Shown here: positions 17,331-26,394 of the stretch, piece after piece
How the letters are laid out: every line of letters starts with the position of its first letter
Position numbering within the stretch: position 1 is the first letter of the stretch
Assembly (NCBI GenBank): GCA_003858485.1
Contig: RQYD01000008.1
Span: forward strand, 62,001-126,000
DNA length: 64,000 nt
Direction of reading: 5' to 3'
DNA from: Clostridiales bacterium COT073_COT-073
Lineage (GTDB): Bacteria; Bacillota; Clostridia; Lachnospirales; Vallitaleaceae
Program-made: the position numbers and the translations under genes
Notes under the pieces: model-generated
What the model was told of the DNA's origin: nothing
What the model saw: the letters and a program-made list of their open reading frames with translations, nothing else
Databases searched by the model: none

Positions 17331-18326
17331 TTAACTTTTCTTAAAGCGCCACTTTCTGTTCTGATCTTTGGGGGAAGCATAATCAATACCGATCCGCTTA
17401 TGCCTTTCAATTTTAACTTTGCTGCCATCTTCTTCCAGCCAAAGCTCCCCCGCGGAAGATAATTCCTGACCATTTAGTTCTTTGCCGATTTGCATGGCTT
17501 TTGTTAATTTTCCTGGACCCTCAAACCCCTCTACTCCACGAATCAATACCGCTTCCGGAAATCCGGCTTGACCGGTCACGATATTCAGCAAATAGTGAAT
17601 ACCATAACATAAATAAATATAGGTAATGCCGCCATCCTGATACATCACTTCGGTGCGGGCAGTCCGCCCTTTATGGGCATGACAGGCTGTATCTTTTTCT
17701 CCGTAATAGCACTCTGTTTCAGTGATTCGGTAGCGCAGAACCTCTCCATTATTCAAGCGTCGACACAAAATCTTACCCACTAGCTTAGGTGCCAATTCTT
17801 TAGCCGATGCCTGAAAAAATTCTTTTGGCAGCTCTTTGGGCGGATAGGGCTTGTCTTTTTCCGCCCGCAATTCCCGAAAAAATCTTTTTAATAGATCCGT
17901 ACACTCTTTTTCCAGAATTCCCCCCACCACTTCAACCTGATGATTAAATCCGGCCACATGCATCATATCAATCACTGTACCGGCACTGCCGGCTTTGAGA
18001 TTAGCAGTTGCATAAACAACTCTGCCCACTCTGGCCTGGACAATGGCTCCGGCACACATTGGACATGGCTCCAAAGTTACATAAAGAGTAGCCTCCTCCA
18101 GCCGCCAATCGGCCAAATAACGTTCGGCCTCAGCAATAGCAGTAATTTCAGCATGGGCCAGTACCGATTTATCAATGGCCCGGCGATTATAGCCGCGACC
18201 AATAATTTCTCCCCGCCAGACAATCACACAGCCAATTGGTGTTTCTCCAAGTGCATAAGCTTTTTCTGCTTCTTTTAAAGCCTCCCGCATATATTCTGTT
18301 TCCTGTGGTAATGATCGTGTTCCCAT
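17331..18326 (-). CDS. fusion of tRNA adenosine deaminase TadA and 3-methyladenine DNA glycosylase (AAG)
   Basis: One open frame of 331 codons joins two enzymes. Residues about 10-155 are TadA: zinc site H-A-E (in L-A-H-A-E-I-T-A) and P-C-P-M-C-A-G, with the usual G-E-T-P-I-G-C-V-I-V start. Residues about 165-331 are an AAG-type glycosylase: L-V-G-K-I-L-C-R-R, T-E-C-Y-Y-G-E-K-D-T-A-C-H-A, a Y-I-Y-L-C-Y-G-I-H-Y-L-L-N-I-V segment, and L-I-R-G-V-E-G near the end. TadA turns A34 to inosine in tRNA-Arg; AAG removes alkylated adenine and hypoxanthine from DNA. Start chosen at 18326, six bases after AGAGG; ATG 18332 touches the ribosome site. Both domains look complete. Confidence 0.93.
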   Translation of the reverse strand: MGTRSLPQETEYMREALKEAEKAYALGETPIGCVIVWRGEIIGRGYNRRAIDKSVLAHAEITAIAEAERYLADWRLEEATLYVTLEPCPMCAGAIVQARVGRVVYATANLKAGSAGTVIDMMHVAGFNHQVEVVGGILEKECTDLLKRFFRELRAEKDKPYPPKELPKEFFQASAKELAPKLVGKILCRRLNNGEVLRYRITETECYYGEKDTACHAHKGRTARTEVMYQDGGITYIYLCYGIHYLLNIVTGQAGFPEAVLIRGVEGFEGPGKLTKAMQIGKELNGQELSSAGELWLEEDGSKVKIERHKRIGIDYASPKDQNRKWRFKKS

Positions 18327-18458
18327 TTCCATCCTCTTTATCTCAATACTTAGTTAATTTCCGGTCATAAAGTTAAGGCTCTCCTGTAAAGTATGACTGC
18401 CAATATGAATGACGGTAGTCAATATTTTGTTGAGCCTCTGCCATCAAATAATATAAAT

Positions 18459-18556
18459 GGGGTTGTTGCACTTTAAGATTTTATACAAGATATAAGGTAA
18501 AACTCCTATATTTTATCATAATACCTTGTGTAAACTCTGTATTTTGCAACAGCCCC
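18459..18556. repeat. palindromic intergenic element, family 2 (GGGGCTGTTGCA arms), copy 1
   Basis: A 98-base element with arms GGGGTTGTTGCA and TGCAACAGCCCC. Its interior shares ACAAGATATAAGGTAAAA and GTATTTTGCAACAG with the copy at 48802-48901, which lies in the opposite orientation. It sits 25 bases past the mtnN stop and may act as its terminator. Confidence 0.8.
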
Positions 18557-18580
18557 TTGATTTCAATTTTCTTATCATTC

Positions 18581-19279
18581 TTATAATAAAGTCAATAATT
18601 TCAATAATAATTTGGAAGAATTAAAGGCCGCCTGTTTGGTAAATTCATTAAAATCCATATCTGCACTGTTATCGGCTTTATCTGAAACCGAGCGAATACC
18701 AACAAAAGCCACCCGGTTTAAATGACAAACCTGGGCAATTGCCGCCCCTTCCATTTCTGTACATTCCCCACCATAAAACTGATACAGCCATTCCTTATCT
18801 TCCGTCTTAGAAATAAACTGATCACCACTGAGGATACGCCCGGTTTTAACCTGAGTTCTTGAGTCCAAGACTTCACTGGCTTTTTCCACCAAATGAATTA
18901 AATGACTGTCTGCCCGAAATACCGAAGTTTCCATTTGCGGAATTTCACCCTTATTATATCCAAATGCAGTAACATCAACATCATGCTGCACAAATTCTTT
19001 GGAAATAATAACATCACAAATATTCAGCTGCGGTGATAATGCTCCGGCTACTCCTAAGTTAATTAAGGCATCAACTTTAAAAATATCAATCATAATTTGG
19101 GCGCAAACAGCAGCATTTACTTTGCCAATTCCTGATTTTGCCAGTACAATTTCTCTGTTTCCGAGGTTTCCCTTGGCATATTCAATTTGAGCAATACTCC
19201 GAACATCAGTGATGGTCATTTGCTCTCTCAGTACCAACACTTCTTCTTCCATTGCTCCAATGATTCCGATTAGTTTCAT
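18581..19279 (-). CDS. mtnN: 5'-methylthioadenosine/S-adenosylhomocysteine nucleosidase
   Basis: A 232-residue cytoplasmic nucleosidase that splits MTA and SAH to free adenine, in methionine salvage and the activated-methyl cycle. Family motifs: I-G-A-M-E-E-E-V at the start, L-G-V-A-G-A-L-S-P, S-G-D-Q-F-I, E-M-E-G-A-A-I-A-Q-V, and R-S-V-S-D-K-A-D with the catalytic Asp. Start taken at ATG 19279, preceded by AAGGAGGGCGTT; the frame stays open 51 bases further up but without a ribosome site. Its own promoter is at 19378-19405. Confidence 0.95.
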   Translation of the reverse strand: MKLIGIIGAMEEEVLVLREQMTITDVRSIAQIEYAKGNLGNREIVLAKSGIGKVNAAVCAQIMIDIFKVDALINLGVAGALSPQLNICDVIISKEFVQHDVDVTAFGYNKGEIPQMETSVFRADSHLIHLVEKASEVLDSRTQVKTGRILSGDQFISKTEDKEWLYQFYGGECTEMEGAAIAQVCHLNRVAFVGIRSVSDKADNSADMDFNEFTKQAAFNSSKLLLKLLTLL

Positions 19280-19377
19280 AACGCCCTCCTTTTTAAACAT
19301 TTCTTTCCTGCTTACAAGAAGCAAAGTCATATTTTATTCTTTGACCATTCCTATACCCAATCTATTCTCCTCCCATT

Positions 19378-19405
19378 ATTATCATTTCAAAATAAGGCCA
19401 GTCAA
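19378..19405 (-). promoter_or_regulatory. promoter of mtnN
   Basis: Minus-strand TTGACT (19400-19405), a 16-base spacer and GATAAT (19378-19383). The leader to the ATG is about 90 bases. The rest of the 343-base gap 19280-19622 shows no gene and no clear hairpin after livF. Confidence 0.55.
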
Positions 19406-19622
19406 AAAAGATACATTCAACTTTGCCTGCCTCTTTTTGGATTTGGTCATCTCCCAGATAACCATCATATAGCTTGATTTAATATGATTTTACATCATTG
19501 CATAACCATATGACAACTCAAAAAGAGCATTCCAGCCAGCATAAGAAAATTGAATTATCCACTACCTATATCATAGCTTATTTTTCGTTAAAAAACAAGC
19601 AAAAGATTTTTCGGGTATAATT

Positions 19623-20324
19623 CTAACCCAAATATGCCTGCCGCACCCGGTCATCATTTAGCAGTTCTTCACCGGAGCCGGTCATAACAATATTTCCGGT
19701 TTCTAAAACATAAGCCCTGTCGGCAATGGAGAGCGCCTTATTGGCATTTTGTTCCACCAGCAGCACTGTCATTCCCTGTGCATTAATATCCTCAATAATA
19801 TAAAAAATTTCGTCCACCAGAATTGGTGCCAATCCCATTGACGGTTCATCCATTAACAGTAATTTCGGCTTTGCCATCAAGGCTCTGGCAATTGCCAGCA
19901 TCTGCTGCTCGCCGCCACTCATAGTACCGGCTAATTGTTTGCTCCGCTCTTTTAATCTGGGAAAACGTTGATACATTTTTTCAATTGATTCAGTAATTTC
20001 ATTTTTATCCCGACGCAAATATGCACCCATCATCAAATTTTCCAATACTGTCATTCGGCCAAATATCCGGCGTCCTTCCGGCACTTGCACCAAGCCCAGG
20101 CCAACAATTTTTTCGGCTGAAGTTCCCACAATTTCCTTATTTTCCAGACGAATGCTGCCGCTTTCCGCTTTTAGCAAGCCCGATAATGTGTGCATAATGG
20201 TGGTTTTACCGGCTCCGTTTGCTCCGATTAAAGATACGATTTCTCCCTGCCGAACCTCAAAACTGGCATTTTTCAGAGCATGAATGGCGCCGTAAAATAC
20301 ATTAATATCTTCTACTTTTAGCAT
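19623..20324 (-). CDS. livF: branched-chain amino-acid ABC transporter ATPase LivF
   Basis: A 233-residue ATPase with Walker A G-A-N-G-A-G-K-T-T, signature M-S-G-G-E-Q-Q-M-L, Walker B L-L-L-M-D-E-P-S-M-G-L-A and the LivF-typical V-P-E-G-R-R-I-F. It is last in the livJ-H-M-G-F operon and pairs with LivG to drive uptake of leucine-type or related amino acids. AGGAGGAGC precedes the ATG; nine bases separate it from livG. Confidence 0.95.
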   Translation of the reverse strand: MLKVEDINVFYGAIHALKNASFEVRQGEIVSLIGANGAGKTTIMHTLSGLLKAESGSIRLENKEIVGTSAEKIVGLGLVQVPEGRRIFGRMTVLENLMMGAYLRRDKNEITESIEKMYQRFPRLKERSKQLAGTMSGGEQQMLAIARALMAKPKLLLMDEPSMGLAPILVDEIFYIIEDINAQGMTVLLVEQNANKALSIADRAYVLETGNIVMTGSGEELLNDDRVRQAYLG

Positions 20325-20333
20325 TTGCTCCTC

Positions 20334-21092
20334 CTAACTGCCCAAATATGCCTTAATTACTTGTTTATTATTTTTAATTTCTTCGGGTGTGCCTTTGGCA
20401 ATAATCATCCCATAGTCAATGACAATTAAGCGCTCACAAATTCCCATCACCAAATTCATATCATGTTCAATCAGCAGAATGGTCAAATGAAAATTATCCC
20501 GTACAAAGCCGATAGTTTCCATTAATTCTCTGGTTTCCTGAGGATTCATTCCGGCTGCCGGTTCATCCAGCAACAACAGTTTAGGATTCGTTGCCAAAGC
20601 CCGACAAATTTCTAATTTCCGTTGTTTGCCATAAGGTAAGTTTTTCGCCAGCTTATGAGCATCTTCTTCCATATGAAATAGGCCCAACAAATCAATAGCC
20701 TTATCCTCAACTACTTTTTCCTGCTGCCAATAGGCCGGCAAACGTAAAATTGCCGATAACGCTGAGTATTTCAATTCCTTTTGAAAAGCAATTTTGATAT
20801 TGTCAATTACGGTTAAGTTTTTAAATAAACGAATATTTTGAAAAGTCCTGGCCATCCCCAAACCAACAATCTCGGCCGGTTTTTTCCCATTGATTTTCTT
20901 TCCCTGAAAATAAATTTGGCCTTCGGTCGGCTGATAGACTCCGGTTAAAAGATTGAAAATGGTCGTTTTACCGGCACCATTCGGGCCAATTAAACCAACC
21001 AGCTCATTTTCTTCCAAAGCAATATCAAAATGTCCCACTGCTTGTAAGCCGCCGAATGCAATGCCCACATTTTCGGTTGTAAGTAATGCCAT
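20334..21092 (-). CDS. livG: branched-chain amino-acid ABC transporter ATPase LivG
   Basis: A 252-residue ATPase, the partner of LivF. It has Walker A G-P-N-G-A-G-K-T-T, the LivG marker G-M-A-R-T-F-Q-N-I-R-L-F near residue 80, signature L-P-Y-G-K-Q-R-K-L-E-I (an accepted LivG variant), and Walker B L-L-L-D-E-P-A-A-G-M-N. It sits nine bases after livM with a clear GGAGG ribosome site. LivG is told from LivF by its longer middle insert and the RTFQN motif. Confidence 0.95.
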   Translation of the reverse strand: MALLTTENVGIAFGGLQAVGHFDIALEENELVGLIGPNGAGKTTIFNLLTGVYQPTEGQIYFQGKKINGKKPAEIVGLGMARTFQNIRLFKNLTVIDNIKIAFQKELKYSALSAILRLPAYWQQEKVVEDKAIDLLGLFHMEEDAHKLAKNLPYGKQRKLEICRALATNPKLLLLDEPAAGMNPQETRELMETIGFVRDNFHLTILLIEHDMNLVMGICERLIVIDYGMIIAKGTPEEIKNNKQVIKAYLGS

Positions 21093-21101
21093 AATTTCCT
21101 C

Positions 21102-22073
21102 CTATTTCTTTTCGGTCAGCTTCCGTTTCAGCCACCGGCCGGAAGCGGTCAAGGAAAATTCGCGATTTCCCAAAAGTCCACTGGGCTTAAAAATCATCAC
21201 CACAATCAAAAGAACCGCATAAATAACCAATCGCAGTTCATCCACTTCGTACAAAAATTCATTAATAAAAGCCAAAAAAAGTCCGGCTAAAATAGTACCG
21301 GTAAAACTGCCCATTCCTCCCAGCACTACAATAATAAAAAACTCAACGGATAACATAAATTTAAATTTATTAGGGTCAAGTGCTCTTTGAAAATAAGCCA
21401 GACAGCCACCGGCAACTCCCGCCAAAAAGGCTGATACTGCAAAGCCATAGACTTTATAATAAATGGTTGGCACTCCTACCGATTCAGCTGCAATTTCGTC
21501 TTCTTTAATCGAAAGCAGTGCCCGGCCATGTCTGGAACGAACAAACAAGAATAAAAAGCTGATCACTAAGACCAAAATAACAAATAATATTGGTAAATTA
21601 ATTAGTTTTGGAATTTTCTTCAATCCGGCGGCACCACCGGTAAAAGGCAAATTATACAGGGCAATCCGAATGATTTCACCAAATCCCAGGGTGACGATAC
21701 CCAAATAATCACCACGCAAACGCAGCGCCGGAATTCCAATCAAAACCCCAAATAATCCGGCCATCACTCCGCCGCAACCAATCCCCACAATCAATTTGGC
21801 CATCACCGGCAAATTAGTATGTAGTCCAATCAAAGCGGCCGTATATGCTCCGATTGCCATAAAACCGGCATGACCCAAGGCTAATTGACCCATATATCCA
21901 GCTGCTAAATTAAGTGACGATGCTGCCATAATATTAATACCGGCAATGATCAAAAGTCCCTGATAATAGTTATTAATCAGTTTCATTTGTAAACTCATCA
22001 CAATTATGCCGAACAAAAACAGAACGGCAATAAAATTAATGAGATAATTTTTTTGAAAATTTTTTCTTTCCAT
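21102..22073 (-). CDS. livM: branched-chain amino-acid ABC transporter permease LivM
   Basis: A 323-residue permease with about nine to ten transmembrane segments. Family marks: A-A-S-S-L-N-L-A-A-G-Y-M-G-Q-L-A-L-G-H-A-G-F near residue 55, R-L-R-G-D-Y-L-G-I-V-T-L near residue 120 and V-V-L-G-G-M-G-S-F-T-G near residue 250. It forms the membrane channel with LivH. AAAGGA lies seven bases before the ATG, and the gene follows livH by 13 bases. Confidence 0.95.
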   Translation of the reverse strand: MERKNFQKNYLINFIAVLFLFGIIVMSLQMKLINNYYQGLLIIAGINIMAASSLNLAAGYMGQLALGHAGFMAIGAYTAALIGLHTNLPVMAKLIVGIGCGGVMAGLFGVLIGIPALRLRGDYLGIVTLGFGEIIRIALYNLPFTGGAAGLKKIPKLINLPILFVILVLVISFLFLFVRSRHGRALLSIKEDEIAAESVGVPTIYYKVYGFAVSAFLAGVAGGCLAYFQRALDPNKFKFMLSVEFFIIVVLGGMGSFTGTILAGLFLAFINEFLYEVDELRLVIYAVLLIVVMIFKPSGLLGNREFSLTASGRWLKRKLTEKK

Positions 22074-22086
22074 TTTGCCGTCCTTT

Positions 22087-22968
22087 CTATACTTTTTCTT
22101 TCATGTTTTTCCCCAAAATACCGGTTGGCTTAAAGATCAACACAATGATCAAAATTCCAAAAACAAAAGCATCTGCCCAAGTGGAAGAAATGTATCCTCT
22201 GGTTATAGTCTCCACTCCACCAATTACAAATCCGCCCAGCATTGCCCCAGGGATACTGCCAATTCCGCCAAGAACTGCTGCCACAAAGGCCTTTAGTCCT
22301 GGCATCATGCCCATATAGGGCTGAACTTCATAATAATTCATACTGTATAAAATCCCCCCCACTGCTCCCAGAGCTGAACCAATAGCAAATGTGATGGCAA
22401 TTGTCCGGTCAACATTGATCCCCATCAATTGAGCTGCCTTAGTATCTTCAGAAACAGAACGCATGGCTTTTCCGGTCTTGGTATAATGGACAATTAATTG
22501 GAGCGACAGCATAAATAAAACAGCCACTGCAATTGTAATAAAAGTCATATGTGAGATCCGGACACTGCCAAAACGAAAGGCCTTTTCTGCTCCAATAATA
22601 TCCGGCATCCGTTTGGTATCTGCTCCAAACAAATAGCGAAATCCATTTTCCAAAAACATACTCACTCCTAAAGCAGTGATCAAGGCGGAAATTCTTGGAG
22701 CATTGCGCAGTGGCTTGTAGGCAATTTTATCAATCAGCATTCCCAGCAATGCACAAATAATAACTGCGACCAACAGCGATACTCCAAATGGCAAGCGATA
22801 TGCGGTCAGCCCAAAAAAAGCAAAATAGGCTCCCACCATTAAAATATCTCCATGAGCAAAATTGATCAACTGCACAATTCCATACACCATTGTGTATCCT
22901 AATGCAATCAATGCATAAATACTGCCTACATGCAGACTGTTTATTATTTGTTGTAACAGTTGCTCCAT
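22087..22968 (-). CDS. livH: branched-chain amino-acid ABC transporter permease LivH
   Basis: A 293-residue permease with about eight transmembrane segments, beginning with the G-S-I-Y-A-L-I-A-L-G-Y-T-M-V-Y-G motif and N-F-A-H-G-D-I-L-M-V-G near residue 37. It carries the A-V-L-G-G-I-G-S-I-P-G-A segment near residue 230. It is the partner of LivM. AAAAGGAGG precedes the ATG. It is separated from the receptor gene livJ by 118 bases that contain a strong hairpin (23049-23076). Confidence 0.95.
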   Translation of the reverse strand: MEQLLQQIINSLHVGSIYALIALGYTMVYGIVQLINFAHGDILMVGAYFAFFGLTAYRLPFGVSLLVAVIICALLGMLIDKIAYKPLRNAPRISALITALGVSMFLENGFRYLFGADTKRMPDIIGAEKAFRFGSVRISHMTFITIAVAVLFMLSLQLIVHYTKTGKAMRSVSEDTKAAQLMGINVDRTIAITFAIGSALGAVGGILYSMNYYEVQPYMGMMPGLKAFVAAVLGGIGSIPGAMLGGFVIGGVETITRGYISSTWADAFVFGILIIVLIFKPTGILGKNMKEKV

Positions 22969-23048
22969 GCTATCCTCCTTTTAACACTACTTGGACTGAT
23001 TGACCATTTTAGCAAGTAATCATCCGAAAAATTAAACTATTTCATTAT

Positions 23049-23076
23049 GAAGATAGAGGGCTACCCCTCTATCTTC
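23049..23076 (-). terminator. strong hairpin between livJ and livH
   Basis: GAAGATAGAGGG at 23049-23060 pairs perfectly with CCCTCTATCTTC at 23065-23076 over the four-base loop CTAC. It starts a few bases past the livJ stop, with AT-rich sequence after it. It could shield the 3' end of livJ mRNA or partly stop transcription, giving more receptor than permease. Confidence 0.8.
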
Positions 23077-23086
23077 CATCTGCTGT

Positions 23087-24316
23087 TTATTTTCCTTTAA
23101 TTTTTGTTTCAATGGTTGCTTTACCATCTACTACTTTAATAACGGTAACATCCTTATTCTTAGGATTCCCTTCTTCATCAAACTGCAGCAAGCCGGTAAC
23201 TCCCTGGAACTGCATATTTTCCATAACTTTGACTAAATCTTCCGGATTGGTTGAACCGGCAGTCTTAACAGCTTCTGCCACTACCAGACCGGCATCGTAA
23301 CCAAGAGCTGCAAAAGAACTTGGTTCGACTCCATATTTCTCTTTATATGCTTTTACAAACTCAGATGTCGTATTACTTGGATCATTAACGGAGAAGTGAG
23401 TCAAATAATAGCAACCTTCCGCCTCTTTAGCAAAATTAGCCAAGACTCCATCCCAACCGTCACCGCCCAGGAAAGCCGCTTCTATTCCGGCTGCTTTAAA
23501 CTGACCAACGATCGTTCCTACTTTATTGTAGTAATCCGGTACAAAAATCAATTCCGGTGCACTTGCCTTTAATTTGGCAGCTAAAGCACTAAAATCTTTA
23601 TCTTCTTCATTATAACCCTCATTATTGGTAATTTCAAGCCCGGCAGCCTCAACCACCTTGGTAAATTCCTTGGCTAAGCCAACAGAATAGTCACTACCAA
23701 CATTATAAACAACTGCCACTTTTTTAGCTCCTAAGTTTTCAACCGCAAACTGTCCGGCCAGCATCCCCTGATATGGATCAATAAAGCAAGCCCGAAATAC
23801 ATTAGGATAATCCGGAGTAATATCCAGATGAGTTCCGGTTGGAGTAATCATCAGAATATTTTCATCCATGGCCACCGGCGCAACTGCCAAGGAAGTTGAA
23901 GAAATAACCGGACCAACCAAGGCCACGATTTCATCATTGCTGACCAGTTTATTAAATAAATTAACGGCTTTGGTTTGGTCTGCTTCCGTATCATAAGCAA
24001 TTGGGACAATATTTTTCCCCTCCAAATAATTTTTGCTGTTTAACATTTCAAAAGCTAATTTAGTTCCATTACTGGAAGCCACACCATACTCAGCAACCGG
24101 TCCGCTAAGCGGAGCCAGCATTCCAATTTTAACATCACTAGTCTGTGCTTTGGCATCGTCTTTGGCATTGGTCTCAGTTTTGGTGGTTTCCGTCTTGGTG
24201 GTTTCGGTTTTGGTGCTTTCATCTTTCTTGTCAGTGGTACCTTGATTTTTGCCGGCATCTCCACAGGCGGTCAATACCAGCATCAGCGCTACTAAAACTG
24301 CCATAAATTTCTTCAT
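23087..24316 (-). CDS. livJ: branched-chain amino-acid ABC transporter substrate-binding lipoprotein LivJ/LivK type
   Basis: A 409-residue receptor with a lipoprotein signal ending in L-T-A-C. A low-complexity linker follows, with K-T-E-T-T repeated three times, before the ligand domain (I-G-M-L-A-P-L-S-G-P-V-A-E-Y-G and T-P-T-G-T-H), typical of the Leu/Ile/Val-binding fold. It captures amino acids outside the cell for LivHMGF. Start taken at ATG 24316, after GGAAAGGGG; an upstream ATG at 24349 would put charged residues before the signal. The linker probably holds the domain away from the membrane. Confidence 0.93.
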   Translation of the reverse strand: MKKFMAVLVALMLVLTACGDAGKNQGTTDKKDESTKTETTKTETTKTETNAKDDAKAQTSDVKIGMLAPLSGPVAEYGVASSNGTKLAFEMLNSKNYLEGKNIVPIAYDTEADQTKAVNLFNKLVSNDEIVALVGPVISSTSLAVAPVAMDENILMITPTGTHLDITPDYPNVFRACFIDPYQGMLAGQFAVENLGAKKVAVVYNVGSDYSVGLAKEFTKVVEAAGLEITNNEGYNEEDKDFSALAAKLKASAPELIFVPDYYNKVGTIVGQFKAAGIEAAFLGGDGWDGVLANFAKEAEGCYYLTHFSVNDPSNTTSEFVKAYKEKYGVEPSSFAALGYDAGLVVAEAVKTAGSTNPEDLVKVMENMQFQGVTGLLQFDEEGNPKNKDVTVIKVVDGKATIETKIKGK

Positions 24317-24427
24317 AATTTTAATCCCCTTTCCTATCTTGCAACTCATTTCCCATTTCTTTCACTTTCTGCGAAAAAGCACAAGTATTTTTGCTAGTTT
24401 TAATGACATCTCTAAAATATAAATGCA

Positions 24428-24456
24428 ATTATACATCATCAATCTTGCAAAATCAA
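24428..24456 (-). promoter_or_regulatory. promoter of the liv operon
   Basis: Minus-strand TTGATT (24451-24456), a 17-base spacer and a perfect TATAAT (24428-24433), giving a leader of about 105 bases before livJ. Confidence 0.75.
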
Positions 24457-24526
24457 GTCTTTTTTTACTTTTTTTTGAAATTTATATTATAGTTTAGCAA
24501 ACCGCTTATTTTGGCAGAATTTTAAA

Positions 24527-24632
24527 ACATTCCTGTTCATTCCCCGCAAATGCCATTTAGACCTGCGGCTCTGTTCAAAGCCACGAAACCTCTTATTTTT
24601 AGCATTTAAATCCAGGGTATAAACAGGAATGT
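24527..24632. repeat. wide inverted repeat between mtaB and the liv operon
   Basis: ACATTCCTGTT at 24527-24537 is the exact reverse complement of AACAGGAATGT at 24622-24632, 84 bases apart. A smaller CCGCA...TGCGG pair lies inside. On the minus strand it follows mtaB and ends in TTTTAAAATT, so it may be the mtaB terminator. Confidence 0.5.
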
Positions 24633-24663
24633 CAATTCGTCACATTTCATCCCCAAAATGAAG

Positions 24664-26160
24664 TTAATTTTTTTCTGCCGTCATTCCGTCCAGATAAATT
24701 TCTTTTAAAGTCAGAATCTTATCCTGACTTGACTGATCCTGATCTGTTGGCCAATACACTTTAATATATTCTCTGGTATGGCCGATCATATGGCGCTGGC
24801 CATTAATTTCAACAGATTCTTCCAATAAAACCTCTGCCTCTTTTTCAATAAAATGCTGTCGATAATTTTGTTTACAGCCTTCTCCGATTGCAATCATTTT
24901 AGCACTTCTTTCATTTTTTACCGTTTCTGCCACCTGTCCTTGCATCTGGGCAGCTTTGGTACCTTCACGCTTAGAATATTTAAAAACATGCAAATCTGCA
25001 AAATTGATATTTTTCACAAAATTAAGGCTTTCCGCAAATTCTTCTTCCGTTTCTCCCGGAAATCCAACAATCACATCAGTAGTAATCGCCGGATGTGCAA
25101 ATACCTGCCGTAAAAGCTCCACCCCCCGGGCAAAGTCCTGGGTGCAGTAGCGCCGATTCATCCGGCTAAGCACCCCATTTGAACCACTTTGCAAAGACAA
25201 ATGAAAATGTGGGCAAATGCTCTTTAACCGACTGATCCGCTTCGCAAATTCCTCTGTTATCAGACGCGGTTCCAAAGAACCCAGGCGCAGTCTTTTTACT
25301 CCCGGTACTTTATCAATTTCTTCCAGCAGATCAATCAAGCTAACTTTTTCAGAAAAATCAATGCCATAAGAAGTTAAATGAATACCGGTAATCACAAATT
25401 CCTGATACCCCTGTTGCACCAGGCCGGAAATCTCTTCAATCACCATGCCCGGCCGGCGGCTGCGCACTTTTCCTCTGGCAAACGGAATAATGCAGTAACT
25501 GCAGAATTGATTACAGCCATCCTGTATTTTAATGGTTGCCCTGGTCTTATCATGTCGTCTGGTGATTTTTAAATCTTCATAGCTTGGTTTATTATAACCT
25601 TCTTCCACCACATCAATGATTTCCCTGCTTTGATAAAATTCATCCAAAATCGTCAAAATATCTTTTTTACGATGATTGCCAATTAAAATATCAACACCCA
25701 TCATTTCTTTGAGTTTTTGATGTTCTCTTTGCACATAACAGCCAACAGCAATCACCACACAAGCCGGGTTTTTCTTTTTCCCCCGGGCTAACATTTGTCT
25801 GGATTTTTTGGCTGCCACATTAGTAACCGTACAAGTATTAACCACATAAATATCACTGACCTGATGCGGACTGGCTTCTACATATCCATCTGCCAAAAAA
25901 AGCTCCCGCATGGCTTCTGTTTCATACTGATTGACCTTACAGCCCAATGTCACAAAGCAAACACGACGTCTGCCCGTACCATCTGCCGGTAGTGCCTGCA
26001 GCATATTCTTAAAATCAGTCCGGGGTATGATCGCTTGTGCCGGAACTTCCACTTTACTACCCGCTTCAACGACCAGCGGTTGATGATTTTTAAAGGGTTT
26101 TTCTTCTATATTAATAGGCCATTTATTTCTGTCCGGCATTCTTTCATTTTGGATTTCCAT
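24664..26160 (-). CDS. mtaB: tRNA (t6A37) methylthiotransferase MtaB
   Basis: A 498-residue radical-SAM methylthiotransferase. The UPF0004 domain starts at about residue 66 (V-C-F-V-T-L-G-C-K-V-N-Q-Y-E-T), the radical-SAM cluster is C-N-Q-F-C-S-Y-C, and a TRAM domain ends the protein. The C-K-V-N-Q-Y-E-T form points to MtaB, which makes ms2t6A37 in tRNA, rather than MiaB or RimO. It has an N-terminal extension of about 65 residues not usual in the family; AAAGGAG seven bases before ATG 26160 supports it as real. It is unlinked to translation genes here. Confidence 0.92.
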   Translation of the reverse strand: MEIQNERMPDRNKWPINIEEKPFKNHQPLVVEAGSKVEVPAQAIIPRTDFKNMLQALPADGTGRRRVCFVTLGCKVNQYETEAMRELFLADGYVEASPHQVSDIYVVNTCTVTNVAAKKSRQMLARGKKKNPACVVIAVGCYVQREHQKLKEMMGVDILIGNHRKKDILTILDEFYQSREIIDVVEEGYNKPSYEDLKITRRHDKTRATIKIQDGCNQFCSYCIIPFARGKVRSRRPGMVIEEISGLVQQGYQEFVITGIHLTSYGIDFSEKVSLIDLLEEIDKVPGVKRLRLGSLEPRLITEEFAKRISRLKSICPHFHLSLQSGSNGVLSRMNRRYCTQDFARGVELLRQVFAHPAITTDVIVGFPGETEEEFAESLNFVKNINFADLHVFKYSKREGTKAAQMQGQVAETVKNERSAKMIAIGEGCKQNYRQHFIEKEAEVLLEESVEINGQRHMIGHTREYIKVYWPTDQDQSSQDKILTLKEIYLDGMTAEKN

Positions 26161-26360
26161 AGTTTTGCTCCTTTAATTTACTTTTTCTGTCCAGGATCAA
26201 ACTCCTGCTTTTATTGTTCTGATTATAAAGGGAATCTTCCTATTGAGCAAGCAAATTTTAAATTTTATAATCCTCCCCTCTATTCTTTTTGATAATCCTG
26301 ACGATATAAACACAGAGACAGCAAGGCAACATTCTCAGCAACTTGTAATCTTTTTTTAAC

Positions 26361-26388
26361 TTGACTATATTACAGGCTGTGATATAGT
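26361..26388 (+). promoter_or_regulatory. promoter of the HPr-like gene
   Basis: TTGACT at 26361-26366, a 16-base spacer and TATAGT at 26383-26388. It would give a leader of about 190 bases before the HPr-like gene. Confidence 0.65.
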
Positions 26389-26394
26389 AGGTAT

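Noticed and set aside
19280-19330. Longer start for mtnN
   Set aside because: The extra 17 residues precede the conserved start and have no ribosome site; AAGGAGGGC lies directly before ATG 19279.
24317-24663. Riboswitch or T-box upstream of the liv operon
   Set aside because: I found no T-box GGTGG signature or other known riboswitch core; only a promoter and a wide inverted repeat are visible.
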